NCBI RefSeq assembly: GCF_025971955.1 | Contig: NZ_JAPDMX010000033.1 | Coordinates: forward strand, 438,135-496,462 | Source: Shewanella subflava | GTDB taxonomy: Bacteria > Pseudomonadota > Gammaproteobacteria > Enterobacterales > Shewanellaceae | Length of the DNA stretch: 58,328 nt | Direction of reading: 5' to 3' | Shown: one piece after another, positions 40,849 to 49,519 of the stretch | Numbering within the stretch: the stretch's first letter is position 1 | Layout of the letters: the number at the start of each line of letters is the position of its first letter | Notes under the pieces: generated by a model | Databases searched by the model: none | What the model was told of the DNA's origin: nothing | What the model saw: only the letters and a program-made list of their open reading frames with translations | Translations under genes and position numbers: made by a program

Positions 40849-41820
40849 TTAAAGGCGAATGCCGGCTTTTTCTAAATCTTTTGCAATTACTGAGCTAGGT
40901 AATGGTACATAACCATCTTTTTCAACAATTTGCTGACCTTGCTTAGAAAGTATGTAACGAATGAACTCGCGATCCATTGGTGATAAATCTTTATTTGGAT
41001 GCTTGTTGATATACACATACAGGTAACGAGAAAGTGGGTACGTTCCATTTGCTGCATTTGCAGCAGTGGCTTCAATAAACTTGTCACCTTTCTTCGACAC
41101 GGCTACCGCTTTAACACCAGCAGTTTTATAACCGATACCAGAGTATCCAATAGCGTTTAAACCTTGTGAAACTGACTGAACGACTGACGCTGAACCTGGT
41201 TGTTCGTTTACGTTAGCACGGAAATCACCTTTACAAAGGGCTTTCTCTTTAAAGTATCCGTAAGTACCTGATACTGAGTTACGACCGTATAATTGAACGT
41301 CTTTTGCTGCCCAGTTACCGTCTAGGCCTAAATCGCCCCAACGCTCAACTTGTTTGCCACCACATTTATTAGTCGAAGAGAAAATACCATCGATTTGTTC
41401 AATGCTTAACCCTTTAATTGGGTTATCTTTATGTACAAATACTGCTAAAGCATCAATGGCTACGCGAATCGCAGTTGGCTGGTAACCGAAGTGTTTTTCA
41501 AATGATTCAACTTCGTTTGGCTTCATTTTACGACTCATTGGGCCAAACTGTGAAGTTCCTTCAGTTAATGCTGGAGGCGCTGTTGAAGAGCCTGCTGCTT
41601 GAATTTGGATATTTACGTTAGGATAGATATGCTTAAATTCTTCAGCCCATAACGTCATCATATTCGCTAACGTGTCAGAACCAACAGAAGACAAGTTACC
41701 AGAAACACCACTTGTTTTTTCATAGACAGGTAACGTTTGATCAATTGCAGCCATTGATGCTGCCGAGAACACACCAGCGGCTGTTAAGGTAATTGCGCCG
41801 ACAAGTTTTTTCAGTTTCAT
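40849..41820 (-). CDS. pstS: Phosphate ABC transporter substrate-binding protein PstS
   Basis: Periplasmic phosphate receptor of the Pst ABC importer, 323 residues. A signal peptide (KKLVGAITLTAAGVFSAASMAA) is cleaved before IDQTL. Phosphate-binding segments: SSVGSDTLANMM (about 45-56), AAGSSTAPPALTEG and GRNSVSGTYGYFKEK. It belongs to the longer PstS subgroup common in marine gammaproteobacteria. pstC, pstA and pstB are not in the window. Four 11-bp Pho-box half-sites precede it. It follows phoR on the same strand but after a terminator, so it has its own promoter. Confidence 0.94.
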   Translation of the reverse strand: MKLKKLVGAITLTAAGVFSAASMAAIDQTLPVYEKTSGVSGNLSSVGSDTLANMMTLWAEEFKHIYPNVNIQIQAAGSSTAPPALTEGTSQFGPMSRKMKPNEVESFEKHFGYQPTAIRVAIDALAVFVHKDNPIKGLSIEQIDGIFSSTNKCGGKQVERWGDLGLDGNWAAKDVQLYGRNSVSGTYGYFKEKALCKGDFRANVNEQPGSASVVQSVSQGLNAIGYSGIGYKTAGVKAVAVSKKGDKFIEATAANAANGTYPLSRYLYVYINKHPNKDLSPMDREFIRYILSKQGQQIVEKDGYVPLPSSVIAKDLEKAGIRL

Positions 41821-41880
41821 TGTATTGCTCCAAATTAAGCGTACTAAGTTTTTAAAACGCAGTCAGTATCAACTTCAATG

Positions 41881-41920
41881 ATGACAAGTCTATGACTCTA
41901 ATGTGACAGTTCGGTGACAG
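41881..41920 (-). promoter_or_regulatory. Double Pho box upstream of pstS
   Basis: Read on the minus strand, four half-sites repeat every 11 bases: CTGTCAC, CTGTCAC, GAGTCAT, TTGTCAT (plus-strand positions 41914, 41903, 41892, 41881). The first two, spaced by CGAA, match the PhoB consensus CTGTCAT-N4-CTGTCAC almost exactly. PhoB is encoded just upstream. Confidence 0.92.
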
Positions 41921-41966
41921 TGGAAGTATTTTTGCTATGTTTCTGACATATTTTTGCCATAGAAAC

Positions 41967-41990
41967 AAAAATGCCGTCAGCAGACGGCAT
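41967..41990 (-). terminator. Intrinsic terminator after phoR
   Basis: ATGCCGTC (41971-41978) and GACGGCAT (41983-41990) with loop AGCA; read leftward it ends in TTTTG. It closes phoBR and insulates pstS. Confidence 0.85.
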
Positions 41991-41999
41991 TAGGAGCAA

Positions 42000-43295
42000 T
42001 TAAATTTTTCGTTCAAGTAAATGGGTTGGAATAATAAAACTAAAGGTACTGCCTTTACCAAGCTCACTAACGACAGTTAAATCACTGTGATGATGGCTTA
42101 AGGCGTGCTTTACAATCGCTAAGCCTAAACCACTGCCTCCGGTTTTACTTGAACGCGCATTATCCACACGATAAAAACGTTCAGTTAAGCGATTAATGTG
42201 TTGGGGTGCTATTCCTACACCAGTATCTGTAACCGAAAACTTGGCGCCACTTGCTACACTTTGCCATTTAATGGTGACCTTTCCACCTGGAGAGGTATAG
42301 CGAATAGCATTGGAAATTAAATTCGAACACGCACTTCTGAGCTGCAATTCATCACCATGGATATTTAATTCTGACTCACAGAAAAACTCTAGAGTATATT
42401 GCTCTGCAGCTAGCGCATGTGCCTCCACTTTTAACTGGCTAAACATATTATGCATATCGATTGTCTTAGATAGATCGACATTCGCCCCTGCTTCAATGCG
42501 TGACAAAGCCAGTAATTGTTCCACCATCGACTGCATACGACTGGTTTGTTGCTGCATTAAGTTCAATGGTTTTTGATTGGGTGAGGCTTCATCTTCCATA
42601 CTCTGCATGATCTCTAAGTAACCTTGCAATACCGTGAGCGGCGTTTTTAGCTCGTGGGAGACATTAGCAACAAAGTCTTTGCGCATGCTTTCTAGTTGAT
42701 GAATTCGTGTAATATCGCGCGCAATTAATAATAATTGTCTATCGCCATAAGGCATTAAACGAATTTCTAACAAACGTCTTTCAGATACTGGGGAAGGAAT
42801 TTCTAAGGGCTCAAAATATTTATTTTTACGTAAATAAGCAGAAAAATCTGGATGGCGAATTAAATTATCAATCCTTTGACCATTATCTTGCGGCCATACA
42901 AACCCTAGGATCAGCTGGGCAAGTTTATTACACCACAGGATATTATGTTCCGAATCTAACACCACTGCAGCATCAGGCAATGCTTCAGCACCTTGCCTAA
43001 ACCGCCCAAGTAAAGCGGCTAACTGGCCTACGCGTCGGCGATTTTTACCTTGCAGCCGATAGATGCCATTAAAGATACTTTCCCAACTCCCTCTACCTTG
43101 TGGTGGTGTCAGTTTTTTATCTTTCCACAACCAATAGTTGAGTCGAGCAAGTTGACGGTAATGCCAAAACAGTAATCCAGCCAAACCGAGCGACACGGTT
43201 AATGCGATTTGGTCGACTATCCAGCCCACCAGCACCAATAACAATACCATCACCCCAAGGCGAAAAAGCAGGCGATAACCTGAATAAGAGTTCAA
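42000..43295 (-). CDS. phoR: Phosphate-regulon sensor histidine kinase PhoR
   Basis: Inner-membrane kinase of 431 residues phosphorylating PhoB when phosphate is scarce. Two hydrophobic segments at the N-terminus (about 10-45), a basic linker (WLWKDKKLTPPQGRGSWE) matching E. coli PhoR, a PAS domain (about 95-185), HisKA with DFVANVSHELKTPLTVLQGY, and HATPase_c with NLISNAIRYT, DTGVGI and GGSGLGLAIVKHAL. It begins with TTG 43295 after AGGTAAC; no better ATG fits the E. coli N-terminus. It lies 151 bases after phoB. Confidence 0.93.
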   Translation of the reverse strand: MNSYSGYRLLFRLGVMVLLLVLVGWIVDQIALTVSLGLAGLLFWHYRQLARLNYWLWKDKKLTPPQGRGSWESIFNGIYRLQGKNRRRVGQLAALLGRFRQGAEALPDAAVVLDSEHNILWCNKLAQLILGFVWPQDNGQRIDNLIRHPDFSAYLRKNKYFEPLEIPSPVSERRLLEIRLMPYGDRQLLLIARDITRIHQLESMRKDFVANVSHELKTPLTVLQGYLEIMQSMEDEASPNQKPLNLMQQQTSRMQSMVEQLLALSRIEAGANVDLSKTIDMHNMFSQLKVEAHALAAEQYTLEFFCESELNIHGDELQLRSACSNLISNAIRYTSPGGKVTIKWQSVASGAKFSVTDTGVGIAPQHINRLTERFYRVDNARSSKTGGSGLGLAIVKHALSHHHSDLTVVSELGKGSTFSFIIPTHLLERKI

Positions 43296-43446
43296 TATAT
43301 GTTACCTAAATGGCTGCATGACAATCATTAAGACAGTCTTTAGAATGCTTAATACTGCCACACAGTGTGACTTCACAGTTGAGTGGCTAGATTACCATTA
43401 ATTAACACGGCAAACATCTCGATATTAATCATTGGCAATCAATTCA

Positions 43447-44136
43447 CTACATGCGAGTTGAAAATCTGTAACCCGCGCCACGAACCGTTTGAATAAGCTT
43501 ATCGTATCCACCTTGCTCCACCGCTTTGCGTAAGCGGCGAATGTGCACATCGACGGTACGGTCTTCAACATAAACGTTAGTGCCCCAAACATTATCTAAT
43601 AACTGTTCACGGCTATAAACACGTTCAGGATGTGTCATAAAGAAGTGTAATAGTCTAAATTCTGTTGGTCCCATGTCCAAAACTGTCTCACCCACTGAAA
43701 CACGATGGCTGACAGGATCTAGCTGCAACCCCTGCACATCAATAGTCTCTTCTAAGCGTGTCGGTGCACTGCGGCGCAATACCGCTTTGATACGTGCTAC
43801 CAGCTCTTTAGGAGAAAAAGGTTTAGTCATGTAATCATCGGCACCGACCTCTAGCCCTTTGACTTTATCTTCTTCCTCGCCACGAGCGGTGAGCATGATA
43901 ATCGGGATCTGTCGGGTAAACTCGTCTTGCTTTAGCCTTTTAGCTAATTGAATGCCGCTCCCACCTGGGAACATCCAATCTAACAAAATTAAGTCAGGAT
44001 AAGGTTCCGCTAATAATTCGATTGCAGAATCAAAATCTTCAGCTGCAGCGGTTGTAAACCCGTGTTGATCCATCACAAATGTCAGCATCTCGCGGATGGC
44101 TGATTCATCTTCTACAATTAATATCCTTGCTGTCAT
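43447..44136 (-). CDS. phoB: Phosphate-regulon response regulator PhoB
   Basis: OmpR-class regulator of 229 residues, the length of E. coli PhoB, activating pstS and other phosphate-starvation genes. Receiver: VEDESAIREML (acidic pair near 9-10), phospho-acceptor Asp in LILLDWMFPGGSG (about 53), Lys in DDYMTKPFSPKEL (about 105). C-terminal winged helix: YSREQLLDNVWGTNVYVEDRTVDVHIRRLR. The frame extends upstream by 28 codons, but that extension contains a Pho box; ATG 44136 with GAAG upstream is the start. Probably autoregulated. Confidence 0.95.
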   Translation of the reverse strand: MTARILIVEDESAIREMLTFVMDQHGFTTAAAEDFDSAIELLAEPYPDLILLDWMFPGGSGIQLAKRLKQDEFTRQIPIIMLTARGEEEDKVKGLEVGADDYMTKPFSPKELVARIKAVLRRSAPTRLEETIDVQGLQLDPVSHRVSVGETVLDMGPTEFRLLHFFMTHPERVYSREQLLDNVWGTNVYVEDRTVDVHIRRLRKAVEQGGYDKLIQTVRGAGYRFSTRM

Positions 44137-44163
44137 ATTCGCTTCTATCAGTAATTTGCCACG

Positions 44164-44192
44164 ATGACTATTATTGGTCAGTTTTATTACAG
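44164..44192 (-). promoter_or_regulatory. Pho box upstream of phoB
   Basis: On the minus strand CTGTAAT, CTGACCA and TAGTCAT recur at 11-base spacing (plus positions 44186, 44175, 44164), separated by AAAA and ATAA. This matches the PhoB direct-repeat format with a weaker second and third half-site and implies autoregulation of phoBR. Confidence 0.8.
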
Positions 44193-44316
44193 AATTATGA
44201 TCTTGAAGATATTTAACCACATTAATCGATAAACTACTTCAATTGATTGGCCAAATAACATGCATAAACTGCGTGATGTTTAAAAACACACAATAACCTA
44301 TTAAATATTTTCACCC

Positions 44317-44573
44317 AAAAGTAAAGAATCCAGCTTCTGAAGAAGGTGGCTTTGATATCACGCCCTAAAAGGGCACTTTCCTACCATGCGTGACAAAACG
44401 CCGTAAATATATCCCTAAAGGCTTTACTAAATCATCCCTGATTTAGAAGTTTGTATCGCACCATTAGCAAAGCTCACGTATCAGTTGAGTTAATCCGCTA
44501 TTGAACGTACTTCAGGCAGAGCATCATTGATGATAACCACCTACTGAAGTAGGAGGTGGTTTCAGGGCTGAAA
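44317..44573. mobile_element. Non-autonomous IS200/IS605-like element, copy 2
   Basis: Second copy of the element at 27897. The left-end hairpin has one mismatch (CCAGCTTC against GAAGGTGG), CGCCC-TAAAA-GGGC is kept in part, CTAAATCA-TCCC-TGATTTAG is exact, and the right-end hairpin has a 3-base insertion (GTAGGAGGTGG). There is no ORF. It lies between phoB's upstream region and the porin terminator. Flanks AAAAGT at the left and GGGCTGAAAAC at the right are shared by both copies and mark the borders. Confidence 0.6.
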
Positions 44574-44575
44574 AC

Positions 44576-44601
44576 AAAAAAGGAGCCTATGCTCCTTTTT
44601 T
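44576..44601. terminator. Intrinsic terminator of the porin gene
   Basis: AAAAAAGGAGC (44576-44586) and GCTCCTTTTTT (44591-44601) pair perfectly around CTAT. It ends the leftward porin transcript and could act both ways. The element copy abuts it. Confidence 0.93.
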
Positions 44602-44616
44602 ATTCACCAGTGAAGT

Positions 44617-45543
44617 TTAAAACTTGTGTTCTAAACCTAAACCTACGTATGAATCATCCACATCACCTGAGTCATACCAAGTATTGGTTGTGTAGAAGGC
44701 AAACAGTTTTGTTGGCTTAGCTAACTTGTAATCAGCGCCGATGGACCATGAATCACCTTTGTTATCCATATCCTGATATTGGCCTTTTAATGTTATGTCG
44801 TTAATATCGTATGCTGCACTTAATAAATAACCGTTATCAGTAATACCAGAATCTACTTTTTCTTGCTGCTGGTACATACCACCTAAAACAATACCAACAA
44901 CCTTACCTTGTACTGTTGCACGACCAGTGTCATAGCCTTTTACTTTTGAATCATAGGCAATGGCTGCATATATCGGAGACTGTTTTAAATCAGCATCACC
45001 ATAGGTGGCTGCCATACTCACACCGTTGTCAGTATTTTGTTCAGAGTCACCATCGGCAACATAAGTTACCCCAACTTGAAAATCACCAAACATTGGTGTC
45101 ATATAAGTTGCGGTTTGTGCCATACGGTTTTCACCTTTAAACACGTTTTTCACATCGCCCGCTAAATCATTGAACTGATCAACTTTACCTTGAGAAATTT
45201 TTAACATTGTGTCGTTACGTCCCACAGAGACTAGACCAAAGTTACCTTTCAAACCCACAAATTGATTACGCGCTTTAAAGTTGTCTTTTGCATCATCGCC
45301 AGTATCAACTTCATATTCGATGGTATAGAAAGCTTGAAGATCGTTACCTAGGTCAAAATCACCCTTTACGCCAAAACGAGATGCATTACTTTGAATTGTC
45401 GTTTCTGTCTCATCAGCGACATCATTATATTGTGCAGATACATTTAACTTACCATAAACCTGTAATGGATCTGCTGCGTAAGCAGTTGAAATCGTTGCAG
45501 CTGATACAGCACAAGCCAGTAAAGTTTTAGCAAATAAGTTCAT
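44617..45543 (-). CDS. General porin (OmpC-like trimeric beta-barrel)
   Basis: Outer-membrane diffusion porin of 308 residues from ATG 45543 (AAGGA 7 bases upstream; the longer frame to 45645 has no SD). A signal peptide (LFAKTLLACAVSAATISTAYA) precedes ADPLQVYGKLNVSAQY, the typical first strand of Gram-negative porins. Alternating strands run to a terminal Phe (GLGLEHKF), the outer-membrane insertion signal. Acidic turns (DDAKDNFKARNQFVGLKG) fit the constriction-loop region. No Pho box was found upstream despite the phoB neighbour. Confidence 0.9.
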   Translation of the reverse strand: MNLFAKTLLACAVSAATISTAYAADPLQVYGKLNVSAQYNDVADETETTIQSNASRFGVKGDFDLGNDLQAFYTIEYEVDTGDDAKDNFKARNQFVGLKGNFGLVSVGRNDTMLKISQGKVDQFNDLAGDVKNVFKGENRMAQTATYMTPMFGDFQVGVTYVADGDSEQNTDNGVSMAATYGDADLKQSPIYAAIAYDSKVKGYDTGRATVQGKVVGIVLGGMYQQQEKVDSGITDNGYLLSAAYDINDITLKGQYQDMDNKGDSWSIGADYKLAKPTKLFAFYTTNTWYDSGDVDDSYVGLGLEHKF

Positions 45544-45851
45544 CATTTCATCCTTTTGACGTTTTATGTCGTCATGTGTTTGTTGTTTGGAACGGGGCGC
45601 AGTTTGCCTTGGAAATGTTTCAGAAATATTGCAGTAAATAAGCAAAACCTTAATAAGACATGTATAAACCGTTATCAGAAAAAATTAACCATTGAAAAAT
45701 AACAACAAATGCACCAAACAACCGAAATATGACATTTTTATTAAACCTTATTCTTGCAATGCAAGCACAACAAAAAACCGCTGTTTACCCAACCATAAAG
45801 ATGCCGTAAACTGCTTGGCCAACTAATTTATTTATTAATGAGTGTCTTTTT
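45544..45851. other. Divergent intergenic region porin / rdgC
   Basis: About 308 AT-rich bases holding the promoters for porin (leftward) and rdgC (rightward). No operator is recognised; CTTGCAATGCAAG (45753-45765) is a 6-bp palindrome around a single base. Confidence 0.45.
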
Positions 45852-46763
45852 ATGTGGTTTAAAAATCTCACCTTGTATCGTTTCAATAAACCGTTTTCAA
45901 CCGACACTGAAACGCTTGAACAAGCTTTAGCCGACTTCACCTTTTCTCCTTGTACCAGCCAAGACATTAGCAAATTTGGCTTCTCCAATGCTTTAGGTAA
46001 AAAAGGCCAATCTTTAGTACACAGTGCTGAAAACCGTCACTTAATTTGTGTCACTAAAGAAGAGAAAATCTTACCTGGTCAGGTTATAAAAGAAGCATTA
46101 GATGAAAAAGTGGCTGAAATCGAAGCGCAAGAAAACCGTAAAGTCACCAAGAAAGAAAAAGATGCCATAAAAGATGACATCACCACGACATTACTTCCAC
46201 GGGCTTTTTCTCGTCGCAGTCAAACACGTGCATTAATTTTGCCTGAGCTAGAGATGATCTTAGTCGACAGCTCAAGTGCAACAAAAGCCGAAGAGTTGTT
46301 AGCATTATTACGAAAAGCTCTGGGCAGTTTACCTGTGATCCCATTAAGTTATGCTAAGCCAATCGAACACACGTTAACTGAGTGGCTTCAAGCTGGTGCA
46401 GCGGCATTACCGTTTGAAATGCAAGATGAAGCAGAGCTAAAGTCTGATTCTGACGAAGGTGGCATCGTTCGCTTTAAACAACAGGTTTTGCAAGAAGACG
46501 AAGTACTTGCGCATTTAGCAACCGGCAAACAAGTGCATAAACTGGCACTGCACTTTGCTCAGTCAATCGCATTTGTTATGCAATCTGATGCCAGCGTAAA
46601 ACGAATTAAATTCTCCGAAGAATTCAGAGCCGGTAACGATGATGTTGGCAATGATGATCCTATGGCGCGTTTAGATGCGGATTTCGCCTTAATGGGCAGT
46701 GAACTTATCGCGTTCATTCAAGCATTGCATGGCGCTTTTGGACCTATGGAACAAAGTATTTAG
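45852..46763 (+). CDS. rdgC: Recombination-associated protein RdgC
   Basis: Nucleoid-associated, ring-forming DNA-binding protein (303 residues) that limits RecA-mediated recombination and supports replication-fork repair. E. coli RdgC is also 303 residues. Family features are the N-terminal MWFKNLTLYRF, FGFSNALGKKGQSLVH (about 42-57), QENRKVTKKEKDAIKDDI, LLPRAFSRRSQTRALI and the C-terminal LDADFALMGSELIAFI. Weak SD (GAGTG). The GST-like gene follows after 38 bases. Confidence 0.95.
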   Translation: MWFKNLTLYRFNKPFSTDTETLEQALADFTFSPCTSQDISKFGFSNALGKKGQSLVHSAENRHLICVTKEEKILPGQVIKEALDEKVAEIEAQENRKVTKKEKDAIKDDITTTLLPRAFSRRSQTRALILPELEMILVDSSSATKAEELLALLRKALGSLPVIPLSYAKPIEHTLTEWLQAGAAALPFEMQDEAELKSDSDEGGIVRFKQQVLQEDEVLAHLATGKQVHKLALHFAQSIAFVMQSDASVKRIKFSEEFRAGNDDVGNDDPMARLDADFALMGSELIAFIQALHGAFGPMEQSI

Positions 46764-46801
46764 GCTTGAGAAAACAATCATATAAATAGCAGGAGGTCAG
46801 A

Positions 46802-47359
46802 ATGAAACTTTATGGTAGCTATACTTCACCTTTTGTTCGCCATTGCCGAATGGCTTTGATGAGCACGGGCCAAGCGTTTGAGTTTATCGAAACCGATCAA
46901 GCTAGCAGTGCGATACATTCACCAACAAAGCGAGTGCCATTTTTACAGGACAATGACATTTTCTTGACCGACTCAAGCGCGATTTTATTCTATATTCGTC
47001 AACAAGCGGGCCAGGATTATTTAGCATCACCGGCAGAACTGGATACCTTTTGTATGGTTAATACTGCACTTGATAGTACGGTAAATCTGTTCTTTTTAGA
47101 AAAAGATGGCGTTGATATTCATGCCGTGCCATATACCCAGAGACAAGCTGCTCGAATAGCGTCAAGTATTGCACAATTTGAACAGCTGACGTTAAGTGAT
47201 GCGGCGCCCTATAGCGATGCCGAATTACGATTAGCCTGCTATCTAGATTGGGGATTGTTTCGTCAACGCATTAATATAGATAATTGCCCTAACTTGCAGC
47301 GCTTTTTAGCAGGAATAGCCACTTATCCGCCTTTTGCCGAGACTAAACCTCCGCAATAA
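46802..47359 (+). CDS. Glutathione S-transferase-like protein
   Basis: Thioredoxin-fold GST-superfamily protein of 185 residues. N-terminal LYGSYTSPFVRHCRMAL, KRVPFLQDND with the cis-Pro, and FLTDSSAILFYI (the glutathione gamma-Glu-binding region) are visible. The C-terminal helical half is short for a GST (usually about 200 or more residues in total). Very strong SD (AGGAGGT). Its substrate is unknown and a non-enzymatic or reductase role is possible. Follows rdgC, perhaps in one transcript. Confidence 0.82.
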   Translation: MKLYGSYTSPFVRHCRMALMSTGQAFEFIETDQASSAIHSPTKRVPFLQDNDIFLTDSSAILFYIRQQAGQDYLASPAELDTFCMVNTALDSTVNLFFLEKDGVDIHAVPYTQRQAARIASSIAQFEQLTLSDAAPYSDAELRLACYLDWGLFRQRINIDNCPNLQRFLAGIATYPPFAETKPPQ

Positions 47360-47363
47360 TTGG

Positions 47364-47431
47364 CCGTCAACAACATTGACGGTGTTAATTAACGCTACCA
47401 AACAAAATGCCCATTAAATTAATGGGCATTT
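47364..47431. terminator. Terminators between the GST-like and M61 genes
   Basis: A first hairpin, CCGTCAA (47364-47370) with TTGACGG (47376-47382), lies just past the GST stop. A second, AAATGCCCATTAA (47405-47417) with TTAATGGGCATTT (47419-47431), is a near-perfect 27-base palindrome that can stop both the rightward and leftward transcripts. Confidence 0.8.
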
Positions 47432-47499
47432 ATATTTTCAATCTCAATAAAGTTAACCTGTCACTTTATTAACAATCTGTCAGTCCATTTTGAGTTGGA

Positions 47500-49326
47500 T
47501 TACTTTGCAAGTTTGATGAATTTCCCATCATTGTCAAACGGCCAGTCAATGCCTATCCACGCTTTTAAAAAGGCTTTATGTTCAGGGGTTACTGACTCAA
47601 CAGGGGAAATTTTTTGCTTGCCTTTGGGTTGATCGGCTAAGGTAATAATGCGTTTGGCCAGCTGATCATTATTGAACAAGGTCAATTCAACTTTATCTCC
47701 CGCTTTAAAATCAGCTAAACGTTTATCCCAGCCCGAAGCGGTCACTTTTAGTCCGTTAACCGCAATAATCTCATCACCCGCATTCACTCCCGCTTGCCAA
47801 GCAGGGCCTTCCCGTTGGACATTGGCAATGGTTAAATCATTATGTGAACCTGTCAATGTTAAACCGGCATCAACTATATTTTGCTGGTCTTTGTCATAGC
47901 CGATTTGCAACCCCGCCAACAAAAGCATGGCATCAAAATCTAATGTGACAGGAGAACTCACATGTTGTTGCCACCATGCTTGATAATCTTTACCCGTTAA
48001 TCCTTTCAAAATATTCTTCACATCGTCAACGTTATATCCCATAGGCACTTTAAAATCTTGATAAAGCTTTTTATGCACATCACGATAGGAATGATTTAGT
48101 TGAGTTTGTGAAAGCAAATCAAAGTCTAACGCTAAAGAGGTCATGTAGCCTTCAGAATAGATATTCACGCTATGGTTAACCGCATAATCGCCCCAAGTAC
48201 TGCTCCACTGGCCTAAACTGGCTTCGGCAATGGATTGAATTTCACGCCCGGGATTATGCTGATTGCTGGTGATACGCTTACTTAAATCATCAAAAAACTC
48301 TTCGGCACTAATAATGCCTGCACGCAGTAGAAGCTGATGCTGAAAATAGCTAGTTGAACCTTCTGCTATCCACAATAACTCTGTCATGTTTTCACTTTGG
48401 TAATCATAAGGCACTAAGCCTTGCGGACGATAGGCTTTAACATTCCAGGTGTGGATAAACTCATGTGATGCGGTGCTGATAAAACGTAAATAATCTTCAC
48501 GCTCACGAAAGTTAAAACGTGGTAGCTGGATAACCGTGGAATTTAAGTGTTCGGTTGCGCCGCGAGCACCACTGGTCGCGTGCACCATATAAACATAACG
48601 TTCAAAAGGATACCCCTCCCAAATAGCGGATGCTTGGTGACTGATTTTTTCTAAATCGGCGACAATTTCAGTGGTGTCGTAATTGCCTTCCCCCCAAAAA
48701 ACCACTTCATAGTCGCGACCATCGGCTTTAAAAGCAAAATGCTGGTTAATTCCGGTTTCAATCGGGGAGTCAACTAACACATCATAATTATCGGCAATAA
48801 ATGAATGTGCCTGCGGGCCTGGTTTCATCCCCGAATAACTTTTCCATGCTTTAGGGACGGATAAATTAACCTTAACCTCATCATGTCTAAATGACGGGCT
48901 ATACATAAATATGCCACTGGCATCAAGGTAGGCATGGGTTCGGTCGATGTGACGTAAACGGTCACCTAATTGGTTAGCGTAAACCTGATAGTTTATGGTA
49001 ACGCTGGACGGCTTAAGTAAGCTGACTTGCCATTCTCCACTTGCTGTTCTTTGCCAGTCTAATTGATTGCCCTGGCTGTCTGTCGCTGTAAATAATCTTA
49101 CCCCATCGGCAATGGGTAACACTTCATAACGTCCGGTTCGCCACACAGGCATGTTAATCGTTAACGTTTTAGCGTCTGTCTTTGGAAACGTGACTGCCAC
49201 TTTTGCGATATGGTGCTCAGGCTGAGTGAGATCTATTTGGTAATGAACATCGGCTAAGGCTTTTGGTGTCCAAGCGGCAACAAAAACGGCACTACTGAGC
49301 ATGATTGCTAAAGAGATAGGTTTCAC
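47500..49326 (-). CDS. M61-family glycyl aminopeptidase with PDZ domain
   Basis: Exported zinc metallopeptidase of 608 residues. Signal peptide with cleavage after KALA (about residue 25). N-terminal M61 beta domain, then the catalytic motif SHEFIHTWNVKAYRP (HExxH near 290), and the third ligand in LLWIAEGSTSYFQHQ. A PDZ domain lies near the C-terminus (about 490-570: NVQREGPAWQAGVNAGDEIIAVNG). M61 enzymes cleave N-terminal glycine or act as peptidases in the periplasm. Monocistronic, divergent from the TPR gene. Confidence 0.92.
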   Translation of the reverse strand: MKPISLAIMLSSAVFVAAWTPKALADVHYQIDLTQPEHHIAKVAVTFPKTDAKTLTINMPVWRTGRYEVLPIADGVRLFTATDSQGNQLDWQRTASGEWQVSLLKPSSVTINYQVYANQLGDRLRHIDRTHAYLDASGIFMYSPSFRHDEVKVNLSVPKAWKSYSGMKPGPQAHSFIADNYDVLVDSPIETGINQHFAFKADGRDYEVVFWGEGNYDTTEIVADLEKISHQASAIWEGYPFERYVYMVHATSGARGATEHLNSTVIQLPRFNFREREDYLRFISTASHEFIHTWNVKAYRPQGLVPYDYQSENMTELLWIAEGSTSYFQHQLLLRAGIISAEEFFDDLSKRITSNQHNPGREIQSIAEASLGQWSSTWGDYAVNHSVNIYSEGYMTSLALDFDLLSQTQLNHSYRDVHKKLYQDFKVPMGYNVDDVKNILKGLTGKDYQAWWQQHVSSPVTLDFDAMLLLAGLQIGYDKDQQNIVDAGLTLTGSHNDLTIANVQREGPAWQAGVNAGDEIIAVNGLKVTASGWDKRLADFKAGDKVELTLFNNDQLAKRIITLADQPKGKQKISPVESVTPEHKAFLKAWIGIDWPFDNDGKFIKLAK

Positions 49327-49519
49327 TATGGCTTCCTTCTGATATGATTCTATTTATTATTTTTATAAAAATGAATTTATTGAGATTATTTTGCTTTCTG
49401 AAAAAAATTATAACAATCTATTGCCCCAGTCTCAGCAATAAACAACATTAGTTTACAATTTACTACTCATTTCAAATTCCGCCCGTTGTCGGCGTATCAA
49501 GGAAGAAGGTCTACAATCT

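Noticed and set aside
44137..44220. Longer PhoB from an upstream start
   Set aside because: The 28 extra codons cover a Pho box, and ATG 44136 gives the standard 229 residues.
45547..45645. Longer porin with 34 extra N-terminal residues
   Set aside because: They would precede a good signal peptide and have no SD; AAGGA supports 45543.
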